From the NCBI RefSeq assembly GCF_042683125.1, contig NZ_JBHUIY010000017.1, positions 1-64,000 on the forward strand: a stretch of DNA of 64,000 nucleotides. The letters run 5' to 3'. Positions 17,365 to 25,547 of this stretch are shown here, one piece after another (position 1 is the first letter of the stretch; each line of letters begins with the position of its first letter). Source of the DNA: Phaeospirillum tilakii (GTDB lineage: Bacteria > Pseudomonadota > Alphaproteobacteria > Rhodospirillales > Magnetospirillaceae). Below the pieces are notes generated by a model. It made no database searches. It had not been told where the DNA came from and saw only the letters and a list, made by a program, of their open reading frames with translations. A program made the translations under genes and the position numbers.

Positions 17365-17492
17365 CGACGGGTCGGGGGGGACCCGGAGGACGACTTTCGA
17401 GTGGCTGATCCCGAAAGCTGATGGTGAGATCCTACCGCCCCCCGGCTTACGCCGAGATGGCGGCGGGATGATCTTTTTGTAACGGTTAAAAA

Positions 17493-18914
17493 CTACTCCG
17501 CCTTGGCGACCGCGTCGCGTTCGACCCCGCCCCCCAGCACCTTGTAGAGGGTGACAAGGTTGGACAGCCGGGTGACCTGGGTCGAGATCAGATCCTGCTG
17601 GGCGCTGTAGAGCGAACGCTGGGAATCCAGCACGTTGAGATAGGAATCGACGCCGCGGTCATAGCGGGCGCGCGACAGGCGGTAGCTGTCGCCGGTGGCG
17701 GTGACCAGATCGCCCTGCGACTTGATCTGCTGGGTCAGGGTGGCGCGGGCGGCCAGGGCGTCGGACACCTCGCGGAAGGCGGTCTGGATCGTCTTCTCGT
17801 AGGTGGCGACGGCGATGTCGCGGCTGGCCTTGGCGCTGTCGAGATTGGCCTGGTTCTTGCCGGCGGTGAAGATCGGCACGGTGATCTGCGGGTTGAAGAT
17901 CCAGGCCGGCGAGGCGGTCAGGGTGTCGAGCGTGCCGCTGGTGCCGCCGCCCGAGGCGGTCAGCGAGATGCTGGGGAAGAAGGCGGCGCGGGCGGCGCCG
18001 ATATTGGCGTTGGCCGCCTTCAGGCTGTGTTCGGCCTGGGCGACGTCGGGCCGGCGCAGCAGCACCTCCGACGGCAGCCCGGCCGGCATGTCCTCGACCA
18101 GCCCGACCGCGTCGAGCGAGGCCGGCGACGGCAGGCGGGATTCGTCGAACGGGCCGCCCAGCAGCAGGGTCAGGGCGTTCTTGTCGAGTTCGACCTGGCG
18201 CTGGTACTTGACCTTGTTGACCCGGGCGGTCTCGACCGCGGTGCGGGCCTGGGCGACATCGACCTGCGACGACACCCCGTTGTCGAAGCTGCGCTGGATC
18301 AGGCCCAGCGAATCCTCGCGGCTGGCCAGGGTTTCCTCGGTCAGGGCCAGCAAGGCGCGGTCGCCGTAAAGCGACAGCGCGGCGTTGGCGACCTCGGCGA
18401 TCAGCGAGATCCGGGTCGCCTGCCGGGCTTCCTCGGTGGCGAGGAAGTTCTCATAGGCCTGTTCCTGCTGGCTCGACAGCTTGCCGAAGAAGTCGAGCTC
18501 CCACGAGGTCACCCCCAGATTGGCCTGATAGGTCCGGTTGGTGACGTCGGCGGTGCTGCCGCCGACCCCCTTGGGAATCCGCTGGCTGGTGAAGCCGCCA
18601 TTGGCGTTGATCTGCGGGAACAGCGCCGATTCCGACACCCGGTAGGTTGACCGCGCCACCTCGATGTTGAGGGCGGCGACGCGCAGGTCGCGGTTGTTGG
18701 CCAGCGCCTGCTCGATCAGGGCCTGGAGGCCCGGATCCTTGAAGAACGCCTTCCAGGCCAGATCGCCCATCAGCGGCGCCCCGGCCCGGGCGGCGCTGTC
18801 GGCCTGCGGCCAGGACGGCGCCACCGGGGCGTCCGGACGCAGGTAATCGGGGATCAGCGAGCACCCCGCCAGCAGGGTGGTGGCGGCAAGCAACGAGGAC
18901 AGCTTCTTGATCAT
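17493..18914 (-). CDS. Outer-membrane efflux lipoprotein (OprM/NodT family)
   Basis: A 473-residue TolC-like outer-membrane factor. The lipoprotein signal MIKKLSSLLAATTLLAGCS has a cysteine at position 18. Two homologous OEP repeats of long helices and beta strands follow (first about residues 50-240, second about 260-460, with the QAEHSLKAANANIGAARAAF helix start). It forms the outer-membrane exit duct of the tripartite pump. An ATG at 18953 has the stronger ribosome-binding site, which overlaps the pump stop codon, and would add 13 residues. I chose 18914 because it gives a clean lipoprotein signal, but either start is possible. It is the last gene of the pump operon, followed by a terminator. 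Confidence 0.9.
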   Translation of the reverse strand: MIKKLSSLLAATTLLAGCSLIPDYLRPDAPVAPSWPQADSAARAGAPLMGDLAWKAFFKDPGLQALIEQALANNRDLRVAALNIEVARSTYRVSESALFPQINANGGFTSQRIPKGVGGSTADVTNRTYQANLGVTSWELDFFGKLSSQQEQAYENFLATEEARQATRISLIAEVANAALSLYGDRALLALTEETLASREDSLGLIQRSFDNGVSSQVDVAQARTAVETARVNKVKYQRQVELDKNALTLLLGGPFDESRLPSPASLDAVGLVEDMPAGLPSEVLLRRPDVAQAEHSLKAANANIGAARAAFFPSISLTASGGGTSGTLDTLTASPAWIFNPQITVPIFTAGKNQANLDSAKASRDIAVATYEKTIQTAFREVSDALAARATLTQQIKSQGDLVTATGDSYRLSRARYDRGVDSYLNVLDSQRSLYSAQQDLISTQVTRLSNLVTLYKVLGGGVERDAVAKAE

Positions 18915-18945
18915 GGCGGGATCTCGGCCAACAAGGGGGAACCGG

Positions 18946-21900
18946 TCAGGCATCGTGCACCTCCCTCGGCGCGACAGCCTGATCGCGATCCTTCAGGAAA
19001 TAGCGCAAAACCAGCACGAAAAACAACGGAACGAAGAAAATAGCCAGAAGGGTGGCACTGATCATGCCGCCCATCACCCCGATGCCGATCGCGTTCTGCG
19101 CCCCCGAGCCGGCCCCGTTGGCGATCGCCAGCGGCAGCACGCCGAGGATGAAGGCGAACGAGGTCATCAGGATCGGACGCAGGCGCTGCTGCGAGGCCTC
19201 GATCGCCGCGTCGAGCAGGGATCGTCCCTCCTCGTGCAGGGCCTTGGCGAACTCGACGATCAGGATCGCGTTCTTGGCGGTGAGGCCGATGGTGGTCAGC
19301 AGGCCGACCTGGAAATAGATGTCGTCGGGCAGCCGCGCCAACGTCACCGCCCCCACCGCGCCGAACACGCCGAGCGGCACCACCAGCATCACCGAGAACG
19401 GGATCGCCCAGCTTTCGTAAAGGGCGGCGAGGCAGAGGAACACCACCACCACCGACAGGGCGTACAGCGCCGGCGCCTGCGACCCGGCCATCCGCTCCTC
19501 GTAGGAGAGGCCGGTCCAGGAATAGCCGATCCCGGGCGGCAACTTCTTGGCCAGATCCTCCATGATCGCCATCGCCTCGCCCGACGAGCGGCCGGGCGCG
19601 GGCGAGCCCATGATCTCGCGCGACGGCACGCCGTTATAGCGTTCAAGCTGGGGCGAGCCGAAATCCCAATGCGCGGTGGCGAAGGTCGAGAACGGCACCA
19701 TCGCCCCGGCGGCATTGCGCACTTCCCACCGGTTGACGTCGTCGGGATTCATCCGGAACGGGGCGTCGGCCTGGACATAGACCTTCTTGACCCGGCCGCG
19801 CTCGATGAAGTCGTTGACGTAGACCGAGCCCCACGCCGCCGACAGGGTGGTGTTGACGGTCGCCAGCGACAGGCCGAGGGCGCTGGCCTTCTCGCGGTCG
19901 ATGTCGATCTTGTATTGCGGCACGTCCTCGAGGCCGTTGGGGCGGACGCCGATCAGCGCCGGATTCTGCGCCGCCATCCCCAGCAGCTGGTTGCGGGCCT
20001 GCATCAGGGTGGCATGGCCGACGCCGGCCAGATCCTGCAATTGCAGGTCGAAGCCGGTGGCGTTGCCGAGTTCGATCACCGCCGGCGGGGCGAACACGAA
20101 CACCATCGCGTCCTTGATCCGCGACAGCGCGCCCATCGCCCGGCGCGACACCGCCGGCACCCGCTGGCGGGCCTCCTTGCGCAGGCTCCAATCCTTCATC
20201 CGCACGAAGGCCATGCCGGCATTCTGGCCGCGACCGGCGAAATTGAAGCCGGCCAGGGTGAACACGCCCTCGACCGAATCGCTTTCCTGCTTGAGGAAAT
20301 AGTCGCGCACGGTGTCGAGGGTGGCGGCGGTGCGGGCGCGCGGGGCGCCGGGCGGGGCCTGGACCATCACGAACATCGTGCCCTGGTCCTCTTCCGGCAG
20401 GAAGGCCGAGGGCAGGAAGGCGAACATCGCCCCCAGGCCGCCGACGATCACCAGATAGACCAGCACATAGCGGATCTTGCGGGCCAGCACATGGCGGACG
20501 CCGTTGCCGTAGAACCGCCGCGACAGGTTGAACAGCTGGTTGAACCGGCCGAAGAAGCCGGTGGTGGCCCAGCCATGGCCGCGCTCGACCGGCTTCAGCA
20601 GGGTGGCGCACAAGGCCGGGGTCAGGATCAGGGCCACCACCACCGACAGCGCCATCGCCGACACCAGGGTCAGCGAGAACTGACGGTAGATCGCCCCGGT
20701 CGAGCCGGTGAAGAACGCCATCGGCACGAACACCGCCGACAGCACCAGGGCGATGCCGACCAGGGCGCCGGTGATCTGGTCCATCGATTTGCGGGTGGCT
20801 TCCTTGGGCGGCAGGCCCTCCTCGCTCATCACGCGTTCGACGTTCTCGACCACGACGATGGCGTCATCGACCAGCAGGCCGATCGCCAGCACCATCGCGA
20901 ACATCGTCAGGGTGTTGATGGTGAAGCCGCAGGCGGCGAGGATGCCGAAGGTGCCGAGCAGCACCACCGGCACCGCGATCGCCGGGATCAGGGTGGCGCG
21001 CCAGTTCTGCAAAAACAGCAGCATCACCAGCACCACCAGGACGATGGCCTCGATCAGGGTCTTGACCACCTCCTCGATCGACAGCCGCACGAACGGGGTG
21101 GTGTCGTAGGGATAGACCACCTCGACGCCCTGCGGGAAGAACGTCTGGAGGGTGGCCATCTGCTTCTTGACCGCCGCGACGGTGTCGAGCGCGTTGGCCC
21201 CGGCGGCGAGCTTGATGCCCATCGCCGCGGCGGGGTGGCCGTTGAACTTGGCCTGGACCTCGTAATTTTCCGAGCCGACCTCGATCCGGGCGACGTCCTT
21301 GAGCCGGACCTGCGAGCCGTCGGTGTTGACCTTGAGCAGGATGCGGGCGAACTGGTCGGGGGTTTCCAGCCGGCTCTGGGCCAGGATGGTGGCGTTGATC
21401 TGCTGGCCCTCGACCGCCGGATTGCCGCCGAGCTGGCCGACCGAGACCTCGGCGTTCTCGGCGGTGATGGCGTTGACGATGTCGGTGGTGGTCAGCGCGT
21501 AGCTGATCATCTTGTCCGGGTTGAGCCAGACCCGCATCGCGTGCTGGGCGCCGAACACGGTGACCTCGCCGACGCCGTTGACCCGGCTGACCGGGTCCTG
21601 CACCCGCGAGGTCAGCAGGTCGGTCAGGTCATGCTGGGGATAGCGGTCGTCGGGGGCGTAGATCGCCGCCACCATCAGGAAGTTCTTGGCCGCCTTGGCG
21701 ACCTTGACGCCCTGGTTCTGCACCTCCTGCGGCAGCAGCGGCATCGCCAGTTGCAGCTTGTTCTGCACCTGGACCTGGGCGATGTCGGGATTGGCCTCGG
21801 GGTCGAAGGTGATGGTGATGGTGACGTTGCCGGCGGAATCCGAGGTGGACGACATGTACCGGATATGGTCGATGCCGTTCATCTTCTGCTCGATCACCTG

Positions 21901-22086
21901 GGTGACGGTGTTCTCCACCGTCTGGGCCGAGGCGCCGGGATAATAGGCGGTGATCGCCACCGCCGGCGGGGCGATGCGCGGATATTGCTCGATCGGCAGG
22001 GCCAGGATCGACAGCCCGCCGGCCAGCATGATGACGATCGCGATGACCCAGGCGAAGACCGGGCGATCGATGAAGAAACGCGACAT
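18946..22086 (-). CDS. RND multidrug efflux pump, AcrB/MexB type
   Basis: A 1046-residue HAE1-family RND transporter of the usual length. The N-terminus MSRFFIDRPVFAWVIAIVIM is canonical. The TM4 proton-relay pair is in AIGLLVDDAIVVVENVERVM (near residue 405), and the TM10 lysine is in GLTAKNAILIVEFAK (near 940). The large periplasmic porter and docking loops are in place. It exports hydrophobic drugs, dyes or lipophilic signals in exchange for protons. It lies between the adaptor and the outer-membrane factor, the MexA-MexB-OprM order. The stop overlaps the longer possible start of the outer-membrane gene. Confidence 0.95.
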   Translation of the reverse strand: MSRFFIDRPVFAWVIAIVIMLAGGLSILALPIEQYPRIAPPAVAITAYYPGASAQTVENTVTQVIEQKMNGIDHIRYMSSTSDSAGNVTITITFDPEANPDIAQVQVQNKLQLAMPLLPQEVQNQGVKVAKAAKNFLMVAAIYAPDDRYPQHDLTDLLTSRVQDPVSRVNGVGEVTVFGAQHAMRVWLNPDKMISYALTTTDIVNAITAENAEVSVGQLGGNPAVEGQQINATILAQSRLETPDQFARILLKVNTDGSQVRLKDVARIEVGSENYEVQAKFNGHPAAAMGIKLAAGANALDTVAAVKKQMATLQTFFPQGVEVVYPYDTTPFVRLSIEEVVKTLIEAIVLVVLVMLLFLQNWRATLIPAIAVPVVLLGTFGILAACGFTINTLTMFAMVLAIGLLVDDAIVVVENVERVMSEEGLPPKEATRKSMDQITGALVGIALVLSAVFVPMAFFTGSTGAIYRQFSLTLVSAMALSVVVALILTPALCATLLKPVERGHGWATTGFFGRFNQLFNLSRRFYGNGVRHVLARKIRYVLVYLVIVGGLGAMFAFLPSAFLPEEDQGTMFVMVQAPPGAPRARTAATLDTVRDYFLKQESDSVEGVFTLAGFNFAGRGQNAGMAFVRMKDWSLRKEARQRVPAVSRRAMGALSRIKDAMVFVFAPPAVIELGNATGFDLQLQDLAGVGHATLMQARNQLLGMAAQNPALIGVRPNGLEDVPQYKIDIDREKASALGLSLATVNTTLSAAWGSVYVNDFIERGRVKKVYVQADAPFRMNPDDVNRWEVRNAAGAMVPFSTFATAHWDFGSPQLERYNGVPSREIMGSPAPGRSSGEAMAIMEDLAKKLPPGIGYSWTGLSYEERMAGSQAPALYALSVVVVFLCLAALYESWAIPFSVMLVVPLGVFGAVGAVTLARLPDDIYFQVGLLTTIGLTAKNAILIVEFAKALHEEGRSLLDAAIEASQQRLRPILMTSFAFILGVLPLAIANGAGSGAQNAIGIGVMGGMISATLLAIFFVPLFFVLVLRYFLKDRDQAVAPREVHDA

Positions 22087-22102
22087 GGGGGGACGTCTCC
22101 GG

Positions 22103-23275
22103 TCAGTGCGCGGCGGCGGGAGCGGCGGGAGCGGCGCCCGGGGCGGCGGCGAGCCGCACCGGCATGCCGGGACGGATCTTCTGCAACCCTTCGGTCACCA
22201 CCACGTCGCCATCGGCCAGCCCGTCCTCGATCAGCCACGAATCGCCGACCGCCGGGCCGACCTTGACCGGGCGCGGCGCCACCTTCGATTCGGCCCCGAC
22301 CACCCAGACGACGGTGCTGCCGTCGGCGTTGCGGACCAGGGCGCGCTGCGGCACCAGCAGGGCGTTGTCACGCACCCCCTGCTCGACCCGGGCGCGGACG
22401 AACAGGCCGGGATAGAGTTCGTGGCGGGAATTGGGGAACACGGCGCGGACCTGGACCGCCCCGGTGGTCTGATCGACCGTCACCTCGGAGAATTGCAGCC
22501 GGCCGGCCTGGTCGTAGACCTGGGTGGTGCCGTCGAGCAGCAGCTGGACCGGGGCGTCCTCGACCGGGCGCTGCTGACCGCGCGAGGCCTCGCGCCGCAT
22601 CCGCAGCAGATCCGAGCTCGACTGGCTGACATCGACATAGATCGGGTCGAGCTGGGTGATGGTGGCGAGGTTGGTCGACTGGCCGGCGGTGACCAGCGCG
22701 CCCTCGGTCGAGGCCGACCGGCCGATCCGCCCCGAGATCGGGGCATAGACCTTGGTGTAGGCGAGGTTGATCTGGGCGGTGCGCACCGAGGCCTCGGAGG
22801 CGAGGATCTGGGCGCGGGCCTGATCGAGGCTGGCGACCGCGTCGTCGTAATCCTGGCGCGACACCGCGTTGATCTGCACCAGCTCGGCATAGCGCGAGGC
22901 CTTGGCCTCGACCGATTTCAGCGTGGCGCGCGCCTTGGCGAGATCGGCCTGGGCGCTGGCCAGCGTCGCCTGATAGGGGGCGGGGTCGATCTGGTAGAGC
23001 TGCTGGCCCTCCTTGACCTCGCTGCCTTCCTTGAACAGGCGCTTCAGAATGATCCCACCGACCTGGGGCCGCACCTCGGCGACGCGATAGGCCACGGTCC
23101 GGCCGGGCAGATCGACGGTCACCGCGACGCTTTTCGGAGTGACGGTGACGGTCGACACCTCGGGCGGCGGCATCGCCGGGGCGCCGGACGCTTTCTTGCC
23201 ATCGTCACAGCCGCCGGCGGCCAGCGCGAACACAGCAAGGACGGCCAGGGAAACAACTCTGGGGGCGAAAGGCAT
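22103..23275 (-). CDS. RND efflux adaptor, AcrA/MexA type
   Basis: A 390-residue periplasmic lipoprotein. The signal peptide ends ALAAGGCDD (lipidated Cys near position 23). It is followed by the first lipoyl half (VAEVRPQVGGIILKRLFKEG), an alpha hairpin, the second lipoyl half (VYAPISGRIGRS), a beta-barrel and a C-terminal domain ending in an Ala/Pro tail. LYQIDPAPYQATLASAQADL is a family hallmark. It is the first gene of the operon, and its promoter region holds the probable TetR operator shared with the divergent regulator. Confidence 0.93.
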   Translation of the reverse strand: MPFAPRVVSLAVLAVFALAAGGCDDGKKASGAPAMPPPEVSTVTVTPKSVAVTVDLPGRTVAYRVAEVRPQVGGIILKRLFKEGSEVKEGQQLYQIDPAPYQATLASAQADLAKARATLKSVEAKASRYAELVQINAVSRQDYDDAVASLDQARAQILASEASVRTAQINLAYTKVYAPISGRIGRSASTEGALVTAGQSTNLATITQLDPIYVDVSQSSSDLLRMRREASRGQQRPVEDAPVQLLLDGTTQVYDQAGRLQFSEVTVDQTTGAVQVRAVFPNSRHELYPGLFVRARVEQGVRDNALLVPQRALVRNADGSTVVWVVGAESKVAPRPVKVGPAVGDSWLIEDGLADGDVVVTEGLQKIRPGMPVRLAAAPGAAPAAPAAAH

Positions 23276-23342
23276 GGGGTGGGATCCTCAAAGGCTGCGG
23301 CGACGTCAGCGGAGCGGGGGGGGTGGACGACGCGGCGTAGAG

Positions 23343-23371
23343 AGTGTACCGTACCGTACAGTTTAGTCCAA
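23343..23371 (-). promoter_or_regulatory. Pump promoter overlapped by a TetR-type operator
   Basis: On the minus strand TTGGAC (23371-23366) and TACACT (23348-23343) form a sigma70-like pair with a 17-bp spacer, driving the adaptor gene. The palindrome TGTAC-CGTACC-GTACA (23345-23360) covers the spacer and most of the -10 and contains three GTAC units at 5-bp pitch. Repressor bound here would block the pump promoter. The divergent tetR starts 64 bp away, so the same site probably also controls it. Confidence 0.65.
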
Positions 23372-23423
23372 ATCAAGCCGGTTCGGCGGCACGCGCCGAA
23401 CGGCAGGGAGTAGATAGTTCGTC

Positions 23424-24062
23424 ATGATACCGGCAAAGCCGCAGAATCGGGGCCTGGCCCGCCGCCAGGCAATGATCGACGCGGCCAAGGAGCTGTTTCT
23501 CGAAAAAGGCTTCGGCGGCACCAGCCTCAGCGACATCCTCGACCGGTCGAAGGGATCGCGCAGCACGCTGTACGAACAGTTCGGCAACAAGGAAGGCTTG
23601 CTGCGGGCGATCGTCGCCGAGGAAACCACCCGGATCTGGGACCTGTTCACCGACGAACCGGGGCCTTGCAGCTTCTGCGAGGATGGGCTGGTCGCGCTCG
23701 GCACCGCCTTCGTCCAGGCCGCGCTGACCCCCAACGCGATCGCGGTGTTCCGCATCCTGGTCGCCGAGGGCCACCGCGTCCCCGACATCGCCGAATTCTT
23801 CTTCAATGACGGGCCGCGCGCGCTCAAGACCCGCCTCGCCGAACGGTTCCGCGCCGCCCTGCCCCCCTCCTCCGACGAGGCCGAGCGGGCCGAGGCCTAT
23901 GCCCGGATCTATCTCGGCGCGGTGATGGGCGACCTTTATGTCCGCCTCGCCCTCGGCCTCGAATCCCAGCCGCCGACCGAGGCCCGGATCGAGGCCCATG
24001 TCCGCGCCGCGGTGACGGTGTTCCTCGACGGCGTCGGCCGTCCCGCCGCCAAGCCGGCCTGA
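23424..24062 (+). CDS. TetR/AcrR family repressor, divergent from the MexAB-OprM-like operon
   Basis: A 212-residue TetR-family protein. The helix-turn-helix lies at about residues 18-60 (SLSDILDRSKGSRSTLYEQFGNKEGLL). The C-terminal half is a TetR_C-type ligand pocket. It is transcribed away from the pump operon with a 148-bp intergenic region that contains the probable operator. No strong ribosome-binding site stands out before the ATG. An internal ATG at codon 17 is possible, but the N-terminal basic residues look native. The inferred role is a local repressor of the pump that responds to one of its substrates. Confidence 0.88.
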   Translation: MIPAKPQNRGLARRQAMIDAAKELFLEKGFGGTSLSDILDRSKGSRSTLYEQFGNKEGLLRAIVAEETTRIWDLFTDEPGPCSFCEDGLVALGTAFVQAALTPNAIAVFRILVAEGHRVPDIAEFFFNDGPRALKTRLAERFRAALPPSSDEAERAEAYARIYLGAVMGDLYVRLALGLESQPPTEARIEAHVRAAVTVFLDGVGRPAAKPA

Positions 24063-24079
24063 CCCTCCGGGGCCGCCGC

Positions 24080-25171
24080 TCAGGCCGCCACGGCGGGAGG
24101 CACCGGCCGGCGGTCCTTGCGGGCGAGGCAGGGCCGCTCGACCCGGCGCCACAGCAGCGCCGCCCCCGCCAGCGCCAGCGGGGTGACGGTCAGATGCAGG
24201 ATCATCGGGGTGATCGCCTCCGGCCCGATCGCGTGGATCAGGCTCTGCTGGATCGGAAAGGCGAGCAGGTAGGTGCCGTAGGACAGATCGCCGATCCGGC
24301 CGGTCAGGTCGAAACGCGGCGGATGGGCCAGCGCGGCGTAGATCACCAGATAAGGCAGGCACAGGGCATAGGCGACCGGCGCGGCGGCGCTGCCGGCGGC
24401 CCCCCACAGCGCCAGCAGGCCGACCAGGGCCAGCGGCCCCGACAGCGGCACCCGGTCGCGCCACGCCCACAGCGCCGCCCCGCTGAAGAAGGCGAGGCCG
24501 TAGCGCAACACGGGATAGGCGCAAAGCCCGCTCCACACCACCGGCCCCGGCGCGCCCCAGCCCAGGCCGCCCCAGCCGGCCGCCACCGCGAAGGCGAGCG
24601 CGAACGCCGCCAGCACCGCCAGGATCAGCCCCCGGGCGAGACCGCCCAGCACCTTGAGCGGCACCAGCAGCAGGTAGAAGCCCACCTCCAGCGGCAGGGT
24701 CCACAGCGAGCCGTTGACGGCGGCGCCGCCGAACACCCCGGGCAGGACGAACACCGGCCCGCCCGGCAGCAGGATGTTGCCGAGATAGGCCCAGGTGGCC
24801 GGCGCGGAGAAATACGCGTCGAGCGGCAGGGTGGTCGCCAGCGGCCCGAGCAGCAGCACCGAGGCCAGCACCACCACCGCCAGCGCCGGCAGCAGGCGCA
24901 GCGCCCGGGCCCGCAGATAGGCCCATGAGTCGCGTCGCGCCGCCGAGCGGGTCACCAGGAAGCCGCTGATCACGAAGAACAGGGTGACGCCGAATCCGCC
25001 ACCCGTATCGTAGTCGAGCAACATCGGCGCCAGCCGGTCGCCGGTCCCGAGGATCAGGTAATCGTGGCTCCACAGCACCATCAGCGCGGCAAACAGCCGG
25101 ATCAGGTCGAAATTGTTGTGGCCGCGCCGTTCGAGCGCCGCGCCGATGCTGAGTCCCCCGTTGCCACCCAT
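24080..25171 (-). CDS. Acyltransferase family 3 (OafA/YrhL-like) membrane protein
   Basis: A 363-residue protein with about ten transmembrane helices. The family start FDLIRLFAALMVLWSHDYL carries the catalytic-type histidine, and FFVISGFLVTRS and the C-terminal ERPCLARK motif fit Acyl_transf_3. Members O-acetylate or otherwise acylate surface polysaccharides and lipids at the inner membrane. The substrate is not readable here. The start at 25171 follows GGAGGGGG. A TTG at 25228 would add 19 residues that are rich in Arg and Thr and unlike the family. It converges on the TetR gene with 17 bp between stops. Confidence 0.85.
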   Translation of the reverse strand: MGGNGGLSIGAALERRGHNNFDLIRLFAALMVLWSHDYLILGTGDRLAPMLLDYDTGGGFGVTLFFVISGFLVTRSAARRDSWAYLRARALRLLPALAVVVLASVLLLGPLATTLPLDAYFSAPATWAYLGNILLPGGPVFVLPGVFGGAAVNGSLWTLPLEVGFYLLLVPLKVLGGLARGLILAVLAAFALAFAVAAGWGGLGWGAPGPVVWSGLCAYPVLRYGLAFFSGAALWAWRDRVPLSGPLALVGLLALWGAAGSAAAPVAYALCLPYLVIYAALAHPPRFDLTGRIGDLSYGTYLLAFPIQQSLIHAIGPEAITPMILHLTVTPLALAGAALLWRRVERPCLARKDRRPVPPAVAA

Positions 25172-25547
25172 GAAGTCCGCCCCCTCCGTTGCCGCCGCGG
25201 TTCGACGCCGGACGGGGACGATACCCAAATTCGGGCGGCATGGCGGGGGGACCGCCCCTGAATGATGCTTTGTTCATATTTTGATATGGACTTTTGGCAT
25301 ATAACTCCCCACATCAACCGGATCAGGCCGTGCGCCCCGGTTATGGCAGCCGCAAAGAAAATCCCCTTTTAGATGAGGAATTGACCGGGCGCGCGCATAG
25401 ACCAGCATTAAAAGATGACGGGTCTGGAGGGGTGGTTTACGATATAAACAGATAACATAAATCCCGTTACGTCACGCTTTTAGTACGGGAAACACTGTAT
25501 GGCAGCAATACGCGCCTTCCAGACGAGGCGCCGTAAGGGGTTTTGTC
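25172..25547. other. Regulatory gap between acyltransferase and chemoreceptor genes
   Basis: About 376 bp, visibly richer in A/T than its surroundings from 25260 on, with no convincing open frame. It should hold the divergent promoters for the acyltransferase and the first tandem chemoreceptor. It contains the near-palindrome GTTTACGATATAAAC (25435-25449) and TATAAC-like and TTGATA-like hexamers near 25280-25305, but no pair at standard spacing that I would call a sigma70 promoter. Just before the coding start is an AAGGGG ribosome-binding site. Confidence 0.4.

Noticed and set aside
15877..17421. A 514-codon open frame on the plus strand opposite pabB
   Set aside because: The minus strand has all PabB motifs, whereas the plus-strand product is low-complexity Arg/Gly/Ala.
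18877..22266. An 1129-codon open frame on the plus strand over the MexB-like gene
   Set aside because: Same effect: composition is typical of an antisense shadow and the minus strand encodes an intact RND pump.
25264..25310. Strong sigma70 promoter TTGATA ... TATAAC
   Set aside because: The spacing is only about 13 bp, too short for a functional sigma70 pair.
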